Shown: positions 16,685-24,674, numbered from the stretch's first letter. The stretch is 64,000 nucleotides of DNA from Amycolatopsis aidingensis (GCF_018885265.1 NZ_CP076538.1:7042001-7106000); one strand, 5' to 3'. Translations and numbers: made by a program. Notes: generated by a model not told the origin, from the sequence alone.

Positions 16685-19330
16685 TTACTTTCCTCCGGCC
16701 GGGGATTGACCGGGGGTCCGGGGAGGACGGCCAGGGGTGCCCAGGAAGGGCAGCACCGGCCCATGACCGTCCACAGTGGAGGCGAGCGCGAGCAGCAGCC
16801 CCGCGCCGCCGGTCTTCAGGTCCATGGAGAGCCGCAGCAGCTGGTTGCCGGGGACCGCGATCCCGTCCTCGCCGAACGGGATGCCGTGCCAGGCCAGCCG
16901 GGAAAGGTGCCGGTTGACCGACTCGGCCAGCACCGGATCGGGCGCGCGCCGGTCGGCCTCGGCCAGGGTGACCATCAGGCCCGCACGGCCGAACAGCAGG
17001 CTGGGGTGGACGACGAACTCGCCGCGGCAGGCCTTGAGCAGTTCCGGGATCCGCGCGGCGCTCTCCGCTCCCGGCCGGTACTCGGCCAGCTCACCGGCCA
17101 CGATCGCGACCCCCGCGCTGCCGATGGCCAGGTAGGGCAGGGTGCGCGCGCCGCCGTCGCGTACCTGCAGCGAACCGTCGTCGGCCAGGACGCCTTCGGC
17201 GAGGTCCCGTTGTAGTGCCTGTTCGGCGAGGTCCAGCCAGGACTCCTCGCCGGTGTCGTCGTACAGCCGCAGGAACAGCAGGGCCGGGCCGGACCAGCCG
17301 TGCAGCAGCCCTGCCCTGGCGAAACCGCCGGGCGCCTCGGCTCCGGCCACCGCCTCGGCCAGCCGGTCACCGATCCGCATCGCGTGCGCCCGGAAGTCCG
17401 CGTCCTGCCGGGTGGCGGCGAAGTGCCGCAGGTTGAGCGCGATCCCGGCGAGGCCACCGTCCAGGCTGTGGTCCTGGGTCTGCTCCACCAGGTTGGCGGC
17501 ACCGTCCAGCACCGCGGTGGCCTCCTCGGAGTGCCCGAGGTTCTCCAGCACGTAGGCGATGCCGTGCGCGCCGTCGTAGAAGCCCGGCCGGGCGGGCCGC
17601 TCCCGGCGCACCGCCTCGATCAGCCAGCGTTCGTGCTCGGGGTAGCGGCCGGCACCGGTGACCTCCAGCGCATGCAGCACCCCGGCCGCGCCGTAGCCGA
17701 AGCAGGTGCCGCCGACGCGGAACTGCTCGATGTCACCGGGGAACAGCCGGTCGGCACGCTCCGGGGTGGCGCTGGCAAGGATGGCCTCGGCCAGCGACTT
17801 GCGCACCATGCCCCAGTCCGGTTCCGGCTGGTCCAGTTCGGTACTGGCCGGGGCGAGGCGTGCCCCCTGCTCGTCCCGCGGGGCGAGCACGTTCAGCACG
17901 GACTCGCCGAAGCCCGCCGGCACCGGGAAGCGCCGTTCGACGAACTCGACCAGCGGGAACAGCTTCGCGGGCGAGAGCTCGAGCAGCGCGTTGACCGGAA
18001 GGAACAGCCACAGGCGCAGCGCGGCGAGCGCGTACTCGTCGATCTGGAATCCGGTGCGGTCCCGTGGCGCCCGGAAGCCGGGGGCGCCGAGCGCGGGCCT
18101 GCCGCCGGTGTCCACCGGAGCGGCCAGCTCGAAGTCGATCAGTGAGATCCGCGGCGACCCGGCGGTGTGCTTGGTGTCCCCGGCCTCTTGGCCTTCTTGG
18201 CCTGCCTCGTCGTCCACCATGATGTTCAGCGCGTGCAGATCGCCGAAGACGACCCCGCGCTCGTGCACCTCGGAGATCAGCCTGGTCACCGAGTCGAGCA
18301 GGCCGAGGGCACGCCGGGTGTAGTCGGCCACCTCCCGCTCGTCGATGTCCCCACGGGTCAGCGGGTAGTTGCGGGACAGCCAGGAACCAAGGGGGCGCCC
18401 GCGCACGTACTCCATGGCGAGGAAATGGTGCTCCCACACGGTGAACAGGTCGTACACCTCGGGAATGCCCTCGATGCCCGCCAGCCGGGTGAGGATGTCG
18501 TACTCGCGCTGCAGGCGGGTCACCGCGTCGGCCTGGTCGCGGTCCAGGCCGGCGTGCGGTCGGCCCTCCTTGAGCACGAGCTCCTTGCCGTCCGCCAACC
18601 GCTCGGCCTGGTACACGCCACCGCCGTTGGAGAAGTGCAGGGATCTCGTCACCCGGTAGGGGAAGTCGGCGGGGTCGCCGCCCTTGCGCGCCGCGACATG
18701 CGGCTCGAGGCACTCCGGAAGGTCGACCCAGTCCGGGACCACAAAACTGGGACCACGTTTGTCGGGTACCAGGGTGCCGTCCGATTTGCGGATCGCCAGG
18801 ACCCGGGTACCATCCGCTTCCACCCACCGTTCGACGAACCCGCCGTAGCGCACGAAGAGCGGCCCTTTACCATAACGAAGATCACTCAGAATATAGGGGC
18901 CTTCCTCGCCGTCGAGTTTCCCCGAAAGATCGGCGAGCACCCGCTCGAACTGACCGTCGTCGGCCGGGTAGATGGTTATTAACTTCCCACTCGCCGAACG
19001 CGGAGCGTATTTGGAATTACGAGCGAGCAGGATCGACCGGGTGCGCAGGTACTTGAAGGAGATCTTATGTGCGAGACAGTACTCGTGAACCGTCGTCAAC
19101 ACCCGTTCGGCGTTGTCGAGACAAGCGGAAACATGGATCTTCCAACCCTGCTCGGGCAGAGGCCCCGAGGTGGGACGCAGCATGCGCCACACCCCCATGT
19201 CCTCCCGTAGCCAGCCGGAATCCGGTTGCTCAAGTTCGTGCCCCAGCACATCCTCCGCCGTGGCGGACTCCCGCTGCTCGTCGAAGAACAGCGGATCCGC
19301 GAAGCAAAAAGCCTCATAACGGAGATCCAT
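16685..19330 (-). CDS. lanKC: Class III lanthipeptide synthetase, kinase-lyase-cyclase (RamC/LanKC-like)
   Basis: An 881-residue trifunctional enzyme that dehydrates Ser in the precursor core and closes the rings. The N-terminal third is the lyase-type region of LanKC. The kinase domain has a lysine motif LVLKEG near 250 and the catalytic block VVFGDLHALN near 363. A LanC-like cyclase fold runs from about 520 to the end (LHGWSGPALL, DLKTGGAGLL). The zinc-binding Cys-Cys-His set of class I/II/IV cyclases is not visible, as expected for class III. ATG 19330 has GGAAAGG 8 bp upstream. It heads the operon; paired inverted repeats about 230-280 bp upstream may regulate it. Confidence 0.94.
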   Translation of the reverse strand: MDLRYEAFCFADPLFFDEQRESATAEDVLGHELEQPDSGWLREDMGVWRMLRPTSGPLPEQGWKIHVSACLDNAERVLTTVHEYCLAHKISFKYLRTRSILLARNSKYAPRSASGKLITIYPADDGQFERVLADLSGKLDGEEGPYILSDLRYGKGPLFVRYGGFVERWVEADGTRVLAIRKSDGTLVPDKRGPSFVVPDWVDLPECLEPHVAARKGGDPADFPYRVTRSLHFSNGGGVYQAERLADGKELVLKEGRPHAGLDRDQADAVTRLQREYDILTRLAGIEGIPEVYDLFTVWEHHFLAMEYVRGRPLGSWLSRNYPLTRGDIDEREVADYTRRALGLLDSVTRLISEVHERGVVFGDLHALNIMVDDEAGQEGQEAGDTKHTAGSPRISLIDFELAAPVDTGGRPALGAPGFRAPRDRTGFQIDEYALAALRLWLFLPVNALLELSPAKLFPLVEFVERRFPVPAGFGESVLNVLAPRDEQGARLAPASTELDQPEPDWGMVRKSLAEAILASATPERADRLFPGDIEQFRVGGTCFGYGAAGVLHALEVTGAGRYPEHERWLIEAVRRERPARPGFYDGAHGIAYVLENLGHSEEATAVLDGAANLVEQTQDHSLDGGLAGIALNLRHFAATRQDADFRAHAMRIGDRLAEAVAGAEAPGGFARAGLLHGWSGPALLFLRLYDDTGEESWLDLAEQALQRDLAEGVLADDGSLQVRDGGARTLPYLAIGSAGVAIVAGELAEYRPGAESAARIPELLKACRGEFVVHPSLLFGRAGLMVTLAEADRRAPDPVLAESVNRHLSRLAWHGIPFGEDGIAVPGNQLLRLSMDLKTGGAGLLLALASTVDGHGPVLPFLGTPGRPPRTPGQSPAGGK

Positions 19331-19557
19331 CACACAACCTTTCCGTCCCGCGACGGTATCTTTCGGCCACGCTCAACCCCTCCGGGCAAGGAAGATCCGC
19401 ATTGCGTATCCCGCAACCGATTACCGCAACGTCCGGACCATCCGCACAACGCCTATCCCACAACAATGGGAAGGCCTGAGCCAATCCGCCATCTCAGCGG
19501 TTCGGCTGGGCTGTTCAGGGTACGAAAAATCTCCTACACCCCGGCCGGGACAAAACA

Positions 19558-19610
19558 GTGAGTGGGCACGTCACTCACCGATATCACCCGGATGAGTCGT
19601 AACACTCATC
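19558..19610. promoter_or_regulatory. Two adjacent inverted repeats upstream of lanKC
   Basis: GTGAGTG-N7-CACTCAC (19558-19578) and GATGAGT-N6-ACTCATC (19591-19610), both perfect, share TGAGT/ACTCA half-sites and lie 33 bp apart start to start. They lie about 230-280 bp upstream of lanKC and the same distance from the rightward gene, so the regulated promoter is uncertain. A dimeric activator or repressor is implied. Confidence 0.55.
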
Positions 19611-19803
19611 TGCACTCCACCAATGCAGGTGACAGCTGTGTGAATGCCTGCCCCTTTTTCACACTAAAGAGGAGCAGAACCGCCGGGCACTACTAACGAG
19701 TATGCGATAAAGGCCGACTTTGTCGTGCACCTGGCTGAGTGTCGACCACCCGGACGCAGCATCCTCCGCCGTACCATCGGCTGGCCCAAGGGGACAGGTA
19801 TAC

Positions 19804-19818
19804 ACTACCGCTTGTAGT
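19804..19818. promoter_or_regulatory. BlaI-type operator, copy 1
   Basis: ACTAC-CGCTT-GTAGT, a perfect 5-bp inverted repeat with 5-bp spacer, ends 21 bp before the GTG start of the membrane-protein gene at 19840. It has the same half-sites and spacing as the site at 20969-20983 and resembles the TACTACA/TGTAGTA operators bound by BlaI/MecI repressors. A blaI gene lies 2 kb away. Confidence 0.7.
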
Positions 19819-19839
19819 AGTTTTGCTGGACGGAGGATC

Positions 19840-20205
19840 GTGGTCACCTGGCTCGCGACGGCGGTCGCGCTGTGTTCACTGGCCGTCGCCTGCTGGAGCT
19901 TCGTCTCGGCGGCAAGGGGCCGCTCGCCGAAGGACCCGCTGCTGGTCGCGATCGCGGTGCTGGAGGTCCTGCTGCTGGCGCAGGTTGTGGTGGCCGTCGT
20001 GCTGCTGATCTCCGGGGATCGCCCTGGCAGCATGGCCACGTTCATCGCCTACCTCATCGGCTCGCTCGCCGTGCTGCCGGTGGCGACGCTGTGGGCGCTG
20101 GCCGAGCGGAGCAGGTCGAGCACGGTGGTGCTCGGGGTGGCCTGCGTGACCGTGCCGGTGTTGATCCTGCGAATGCACGAGGTATGGGGAGGTGCTGGTG
20201 CCTGA
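19840..20205 (+). CDS. Small multi-pass membrane protein
   Basis: A 121-residue protein with about four membrane helices and almost no soluble part; the family is unrecognised. GTG 19840 is preceded by GGAGG with short spacing; the longer upstream frame would run through the operator and is rejected. It overlaps the next gene by 8 nt, so the two are cotranslated and may work as a complex. The BlaI-type operator just upstream suggests it is repressed by the nearby BlaI and released through BlaR. Confidence 0.65.
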   Translation: MVTWLATAVALCSLAVACWSFVSAARGRSPKDPLLVAIAVLEVLLLAQVVVAVVLLISGDRPGSMATFIAYLIGSLAVLPVATLWALAERSRSSTVVLGVACVTVPVLILRMHEVWGGAGA

Positions 20206-20620
20206 GGACCGTGCCGAGCGCGCCGCGCCCCGGACCGCGAGTGGGCCGGGGCGGGTGCTGGTTGCGGTGTACGCGATCTTCGCGGTCGCGGCGACCTCCC
20301 GGGCGGCGGTGCAGATCGCGACCCGCTTCGAGGAGGCACCGCTGGCCTACCTGCTGTCCGCGTTCGCGGCCGTGGTGTACCTGCTGGCCACCCTCGCGCT
20401 CGCCCGTTCCGGCCGGGCGTGGTGGCGGATCGCGCTGGCCGCCTGCAGCGTGGAACTGGCCGGGGTGCTCACCGTGGGCACGTTGACCGTGTTCGACGCC
20501 GCGGCCTTCCCGGATGCCACGGTGTGGTCCAACTACGGACGGGGCTACCTGTTCATCCCACTGGTACTGCCCGCGATCGGCCTGTACTGGCTGCGCCGGA
20601 CCGGGCGGGCTACCAGATAA
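20198..20620 (+). CDS. Small multi-pass membrane protein
   Basis: A 140-residue protein with a polar N-terminal head (about 1-18) and four predicted membrane helices; the family is unrecognised. GTG 20198 has GGGGAGG 6 bp upstream and is preferred to GTG 20192. It overlaps the preceding membrane-protein gene by 8 nt, and its last 11 nt overlap the convergent gene at 20610. It probably shares the BlaI-type promoter upstream of 19840. Confidence 0.65.
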   Translation: MPEDRAERAAPRTASGPGRVLVAVYAIFAVAATSRAAVQIATRFEEAPLAYLLSAFAAVVYLLATLALARSGRAWWRIALAACSVELAGVLTVGTLTVFDAAAFPDATVWSNYGRGYLFIPLVLPAIGLYWLRRTGRATR

Positions 20621-20957
20621 CGGCGATCGCGACGTTCGCGATGGTCAGCAGGGTGATCGCGGTCAGCAGGTTCCGGCTCGCGGCCTGCTTGCGCACGGCG
20701 GTGTAGCCCAGCACCAGCACGATCAGGGCGATCAGCAGCTTCACGCCGATCTTGATGTGGTTGACCTCGGCGCCGACCAGGTCGGCCGAGGCGATCCCGA
20801 CCATCGCCACCCCGGTGACCAGCTGGGTGGCCGCGCTGTGCGCGATGATCGTGAACGCCTTGGGGGTCTGGGCATAGGCGTAGGTCATCAATCCGCTCAG
20901 GATCCCGGCCATACCGAGCAGATGCAGAACCACGAGCAGGTCGTAGACGATTTCCAT
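20610..20957 (-). CDS. Small membrane protein under a BlaI-type operator
   Basis: A 115-residue protein with four membrane helices. The helix pattern (DLLVVLHLLGMAGILSG near the start, later NHIKIGVKLLIALIVLVLG) resembles small membrane proteins of the DoxX/CopD-like size class, but I cannot assign a function. A perfect palindrome at 20969-20983 lies 11 bp before the ATG, in the 32-bp gap after the blaR stop, so it can have its own regulated promoter. Confidence 0.75.
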   Translation of the reverse strand: MEIVYDLLVVLHLLGMAGILSGLMTYAYAQTPKAFTIIAHSAATQLVTGVAMVGIASADLVGAEVNHIKIGVKLLIALIVLVLGYTAVRKQAASRNLLTAITLLTIANVAIAVIW

Positions 20958-20968
20958 GCCGGAAATGT

Positions 20969-20983
20969 ACTACATAACGTAGT
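20969..20983. promoter_or_regulatory. BlaI-type operator, copy 2
   Basis: ACTAC-ATAAC-GTAGT, extending to TACTAC...GTAGTA at 20968-20984. It sits between the blaR stop and the start of the small membrane-protein gene. Half-sites and 5-bp spacing are identical to copy 1 at 19804-19818, which argues that one repressor binds both. Confidence 0.75.
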
Positions 20984-20989
20984 ATGTCT

Positions 20990-21910
20990 TCAGGCGGGCA
21001 CCACGAACAGGCTGGCCGAGGTGCCGAGCGCGACCAGGGCGACCAGTACCGCCAGCAGCCGGATCGGTGCCGCCGAGTGCCCCGCCCACGCGGCATGCAC
21101 CGGTTGCCGTAGCCGCCGGATCCGGGTCTCGACATTGTCGTCGATAGCGGCAAGCGCACCGGCCGGTGTGCCGCCGGAACCATTGCGGTGGAACCGCTCC
21201 AGCGCGCTGGCGAGTGGTTCCGCGCCGTGCTGGCTGGCCGCGCGGTCGTCGGCGCACATCTCCACCAGCAGCGCGATGGCGGCGCAGACCCTGCCGAGCA
21301 GGCGGCCATGTGGCCACAACCGGTGCAGCGCGTGGAAGGGTGCGAGCACCAGGTCGTGCCGCTCGCGGGCGTGTGCCCGCTCGTGGGCGAGCACCGCGTC
21401 CAGCTCGACGCCGGTGAGCAGGTGCCGGGCGCCCGCGCTGACCACGATGCGCGGCGTGCGGCCGGGCAGGCAGTAGGCGACGGCGATCGGGTGGTCCACC
21501 ACCAGCGCGTCGGCCGCGGAGTGCGCGACCAGGTTCAGGATCGCGCGGTGCCGGGCCCGCAGGCGGTTGGTACGCAGCAGGCAGACGATCTGGTTGCCGA
21601 TCAGCCAGCAGGCCAGGGCCAGCCCGGCGGCCGCGATGCCGAGATGCGCCGGATCAACCGTGCGCCAGAGCTCGCCGGCGGCCAGGTCGGCCGCCAGCGC
21701 GCCGAGCGCGGGCACCAGCCCGAGTTCGTAGGGTGCGAGCCCGATGCCGAGCAGGGCACCCACGGTCGAGACCACCACGGTGAGCCCGACCACCTGCCAG
21801 AGCACCAGCGCGGTACGGGGGTGCGCATGCGTCCAGCGGCCGTGCCACAGCCACAGCACCACGACCGCGGCCACCAGGAGCGCCGCGAGGTGGTGCAGGA
21901 CGATGGTCAC
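20990..21910 (-). CDS. BlaR1/MecR1-like M56 membrane metallopeptidase
   Basis: A 306-residue protein of the M56 family. Several membrane helices flank a cytoplasmic zinc-protease domain with HERAH (near residue 176; HExxH pattern) followed by more helices. It lacks the extracellular penicillin-binding domain of true BlaR1, ending soon after the last helix, so the inducer is unlikely to be read by a classical beta-lactam sensor domain. On signal it should lead to cleavage of the cognate BlaI repressor. The GTG start overlaps the blaI stop as GTGA. Confidence 0.88.
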   Translation of the reverse strand: MTIVLHHLAALLVAAVVVLWLWHGRWTHAHPRTALVLWQVVGLTVVVSTVGALLGIGLAPYELGLVPALGALAADLAAGELWRTVDPAHLGIAAAGLALACWLIGNQIVCLLRTNRLRARHRAILNLVAHSAADALVVDHPIAVAYCLPGRTPRIVVSAGARHLLTGVELDAVLAHERAHARERHDLVLAPFHALHRLWPHGRLLGRVCAAIALLVEMCADDRAASQHGAEPLASALERFHRNGSGGTPAGALAAIDDNVETRIRRLRQPVHAAWAGHSAAPIRLLAVLVALVALGTSASLFVVPA

Positions 21911-22281
21911 CGGGCGTCCCCCTCGTCCCGTGGCGGGGCGAGCGCCTTGCGCAGCGCGTCGGCCTCGTCGCTGCTGACCGAGTGCGCGAACCGCACCAGT
22001 GCCGAGTCCCGGTCCCCGGTGAGCGCGAGCGCCTCCAGCATCAGCTCGGCGACGTACTCCTCCCTGCTGGCCAGCGGCGCGTACAACCAGGCCCGGCCGG
22101 CCCGCTCGCGCCGCACGATGTTCTTGGCCGCCAGCCTGCTGAGCACGGTCATCACCGTGGTGTAGGCGAGGTCCCGGTCGGCGAGCCCCTCGTGCACGGC
22201 GCGCACGCTCAGCGGTTCGCCATGTGCCCACAGCACATCCATCACCGCGCGCTCCAGCTCGCCGAGCCTGCCCACCAGCAC
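21907..22281 (-). CDS. blaI: BlaI/MecI-family transcriptional repressor
   Basis: A 124-residue winged-helix repressor with the family core GELERAVMDVLWAHGEPLSV at the N-terminus and the recognition-helix region YTTVMTVLSRLAAKNIV; the C-terminal half is the dimerisation arm. GTG 22281 (or 22275) follows AGGAG; the long upstream frame is not coding and passes through a 21-bp repeat. It is translationally coupled to the M56 peptidase gene. Two perfect ACTAC-N5-GTAGT palindromes nearby are the likely binding sites; none is seen in front of blaI itself. Confidence 0.93.
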   Translation of the reverse strand: MLVGRLGELERAVMDVLWAHGEPLSVRAVHEGLADRDLAYTTVMTVLSRLAAKNIVRRERAGRAWLYAPLASREEYVAELMLEALALTGDRDSALVRFAHSVSSDEADALRKALAPPRDEGDAR

Positions 22282-22325
22282 CCCTCTCCTGTCTCTCCTC
22301 GCCCCATCATCCCACCCCGGCCCAT

Positions 22326-22468
22326 CGGCGTGTTTGCCCTCCACATCCGCGCGTTTGCCGTTCCCGCGCACGCGTTGGCCCTTCCCGCACGCGAGCCCCT
22401 GCTCCGGCAAGCGTGTTGGCCGCCCAGGTAACCGAGTTTGCCGCTCACGTAGGCGAGTTTGCCGTTCC
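22326..22468. repeat. Degenerate 21-bp tandem repeat upstream of blaI
   Basis: Seven units with near-perfect 21-bp period; the core on the minus strand is CGGCAAACnCGC. Forward-strand cores (GTTTGCC or GTTGGCC) start at 22332, 22353, 22374, a degenerate 22395, then 22415, 22436 and 22457. The array fills the gap between blaI and the Nudix gene and overlaps the 3' end of the latter. Twenty-one bp is two DNA turns, so all units face the same side of the helix. Confidence 0.75.
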
Positions 22469-22921
22469 GGTGCCCGGGGTGGCGGCACCCCTAACCGCCA
22501 CACCGTGCTCGAGGTAGGTGGACACAGACGCTTCGATCGATGACCGGATCCGGCGGCACAACCGGTCGATGGTGAGCCCTTCGAGTTCGTCAACGTCCAC
22601 GTATCGTGTTTCGTCGATCTCGCCGTCCGCGAAGCTGAAAACGGCATCGGATGGCAACTGCCCGGAGAAGAGAAACAACAGCTTGTCACCATCCTTCACC
22701 GATGGCGCCCAGTCCACCGCGAGCAGGTGCCCGATCCGGACGTCCACACCGAGTTCCTCGCGTACCTCCCGAATCGCCGCGTCGCGTGGCGACTCGCCCT
22801 GAGTCACGTACCCACCGGGGACGTCCCAGTAGTCCTTGTAGGTCGGCCGCACGAGGAGCACGCGGGACTGGTCGTCGATGCAGATCACGCCAGCGGCGAC
22901 ACGAGGAGTGGAGATTGTCAC
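22445..22921 (-). CDS. Nudix hydrolase
   Basis: A 158-residue Nudix-fold hydrolase of nucleoside-diphosphate-linked substrates. The Nudix box is complete: GGYVTQGESPRDAAIREVRE then ELGV (about 37-60), with REVREEL carrying the Mg-binding glutamates. The preceding YKDYWDVPGG is typical of MutT/ADP-ribose-type members; the substrate cannot be told. The GTG start lies 16 bp after the pruC stop on the same strand. Its last about 20 codons run into the 21-bp repeat array and read as a low-complexity tail, so the original C-terminus may have been shorter. Confidence 0.9.
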   Translation of the reverse strand: MTISTPRVAAGVICIDDQSRVLLVRPTYKDYWDVPGGYVTQGESPRDAAIREVREELGVDVRIGHLLAVDWAPSVKDGDKLLFLFSGQLPSDAVFSFADGEIDETRYVDVDELEGLTIDRLCRRIRSSIEASVSTYLEHGVAVRGAATPGTGTANSPT

Positions 22922-22937
22922 GACTTCGGGTAACCAA

Positions 22938-24554
22938 TCAGTCGGCCCTGGTCACCAGCAGGAGCTGGAGGTGGCAGGACAGCCGGGCTCGCGGGTCGTC
23001 CAGGTCGATCCCGCTCACCTTCCCGGCCCGGCGCACCCGGTGCCGCAGGGTGTTCGGGTGGATGTGCAGCTTGCCCGCGGCCGAGCGCACGTCGCCCATG
23101 GCGTCCAGGTAGGCCAGCAGGGAGCCCGCCAGGTCGCTGCCGTGGGCCGCGTCGTGCTCGCGCAGCGCCGCGACCCCGGGGTCACGCAGGTCCGGCTTGC
23201 CTGCCAGCAGGGTGAGGGTCTCGCCGAGCAGCACCTCGGCACGCAGCTGCGCGATGGTGGCCACCCGGGCATCCGGCTTGCGGGCCATGGCGTCCAGCAC
23301 CCGGTCGGCCTCGGCCCGGGAAGCCGCCACCGCGCCCAGCGTGCCCACCGGCGAGCCGATCCCCGCCTGCACCCTGGTGCCGACCCTGCGGCGCAGCACG
23401 TCGACGATGTCGGCGGCGAGCGCGGAGACCGCCCGCTCCTGGCGGGCCGTGACCTCCGGCAGCACGGCGTAGACCCGCGACCCGATCGTGCCGACCAGGG
23501 CAGCCCTGCGGTAGGAGGTCGCGTGCACCGACACCACGGTGCCCGCCTCCGCCAGGTGCAGCTCGTGCGCGGGCAGGTCCGGTCCGGTGGGCAGAGCGAA
23601 GGCGAGCACGGCCGCGGAAGTCGCCGGATCCAGGCCGAGGTGCCCGGCCACCAGGTCGGCGCTGGCTCGCCCGTCCAGCAGTCCGGGCAGCAGGTCCCGG
23701 CCGGGTCCGGCGGGATGGGCGTCGCTGCGGTGCCGCAGCAGCTGCATCGCCGCCATCCGGGCGGCCCCCACCAGCGCGCGCTCCGCCCGGTCGGCGAACG
23801 GTTCGCGGCCCTCCTGCACCCAGATCGTGCCGAGGTGGTGCGAGCCCGCCCTGATCCCGATCGCCAGCCTGCGCCGGATGCCCAGCTCGGGATTCTCGTC
23901 GATCCGCACGACCTCCTCACCAGCCCGCAGCCGCTGGAAGATGCCCCATTCCCTGAGCATCGCCAGGTAGGCCTCGGGACCTTCCCAACCGAGGATGGAC
24001 AGCCTGCGCAGCTCGTCCACCTCGTCATCGGAGCGGGAGTAGGCAAGCACCCGGTTGCCTGCGTCCTCGATGCTGACGCTGCCGCCGGTCAGCACGGCGA
24101 CGGTCTGCGCGAGCGAGAACAGGTCGCCCAGCGGCATGTCCGCGCCGAAGCCCGCAGAAAGGGCGGCGCTGTCCAGCACCTCGCGCAGCAGGGTCTCCAG
24201 CTGCTCCCACCGCACCCCCGGCCGGACGGCGAGCAGCGCGATCCCGGCCTCGGCCGCGGCGGCACGCAGGTCCTCGGCATGCCCGTCCTGGCCTGCCTTG
24301 ACCGCGGTGGCCACCGCACCGCCGCGGGCGGCGGCCCGGACGAACCGGATGGCGTCCCGGCCTCGCGCGCCGATCACCAGCACCAGCTCGGCCGGGTAGG
24401 CACCCGGTTGGTCGTCCGGATCGAGGATGGAAACCCCGCGCACCCGCAGGTCCAGCCCCGCCCCGGCGACATGCAGGTCGACCAGGGGATCACCGACCGA
24501 GACGAGCAACTGGCGCAGGGTGACCCCGCCGGTGGACCGGGCATCCTCGACCAT
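22938..24554 (-). CDS. pruC: PucR-family regulator of proline utilisation (PruC-like)
   Basis: A 538-residue regulator. The N-terminal PucR sensing domain (from VTLRQLLVSV, about 10-130) is followed by a GGDEF-like middle region and a C-terminal PucR helix-turn-helix (AAGKLHIHPNTLRHRVRRAG). It is divergent from pruA-pruB, as is Rv1186c/PruC in mycobacteria, which activates proline dehydrogenase and P5C dehydrogenase genes. ATG 24554 was chosen; the 19 codons above it lie within the operator region. Two near-identical palindromes at 24569-24610 are probable binding sites. Confidence 0.9.
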   Translation of the reverse strand: MVEDARSTGGVTLRQLLVSVGDPLVDLHVAGAGLDLRVRGVSILDPDDQPGAYPAELVLVIGARGRDAIRFVRAAARGGAVATAVKAGQDGHAEDLRAAAAEAGIALLAVRPGVRWEQLETLLREVLDSAALSAGFGADMPLGDLFSLAQTVAVLTGGSVSIEDAGNRVLAYSRSDDEVDELRRLSILGWEGPEAYLAMLREWGIFQRLRAGEEVVRIDENPELGIRRRLAIGIRAGSHHLGTIWVQEGREPFADRAERALVGAARMAAMQLLRHRSDAHPAGPGRDLLPGLLDGRASADLVAGHLGLDPATSAAVLAFALPTGPDLPAHELHLAEAGTVVSVHATSYRRAALVGTIGSRVYAVLPEVTARQERAVSALAADIVDVLRRRVGTRVQAGIGSPVGTLGAVAASRAEADRVLDAMARKPDARVATIAQLRAEVLLGETLTLLAGKPDLRDPGVAALREHDAAHGSDLAGSLLAYLDAMGDVRSAAGKLHIHPNTLRHRVRRAGKVSGIDLDDPRARLSCHLQLLLVTRAD

Positions 24555-24568
24555 CGCACCCCTTTGTT

Positions 24569-24610
24569 CGATCGGACAGTGGGTACCCCGAAAAGGTAGC
24601 CGATCGGACA
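24569..24610. promoter_or_regulatory. Twin palindromes in the pruC/pruA promoter region
   Basis: CGATCGGACA occurs at 24569-24578 and again at 24601-24610, 32 bp (about three helical turns) apart. Each copy is centred on a palindrome (TGTTCGATCGGACA with one mismatch, and CCGATCGG). They lie directly upstream of pruC and about 65-105 bp upstream of pruA, fitting a divergent operator for PruC. Confidence 0.7.
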
Positions 24611-24674
24611 ACCACTGGCCGGGCCGCGCTGCCTAACGTCAGCGGGAAACGTTCCCGCGCAGGAGGCACCCCGA

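Larger units (their letters stand above)
19331..19839. other. Divergent regulatory region between lanKC and a membrane-protein gene
   Basis: About 500 bp with no coding sequence but many inverted repeats: 19558-19578, 19591-19610, a CTGCA...TGCAG pair at about 19610-19628, and the BlaI-like site at 19804-19818. It is A/T-richer than the genes and should hold promoters in both directions. Confidence 0.65.

Noticed and set aside
21907..22692. A long BlaI version with about 137 extra N-terminal residues
   Set aside because: The extension reads through the 21-bp repeat (a seven-residue periodic peptide) and overlaps the Nudix gene; the repressor family starts near residue VGRLGELE.
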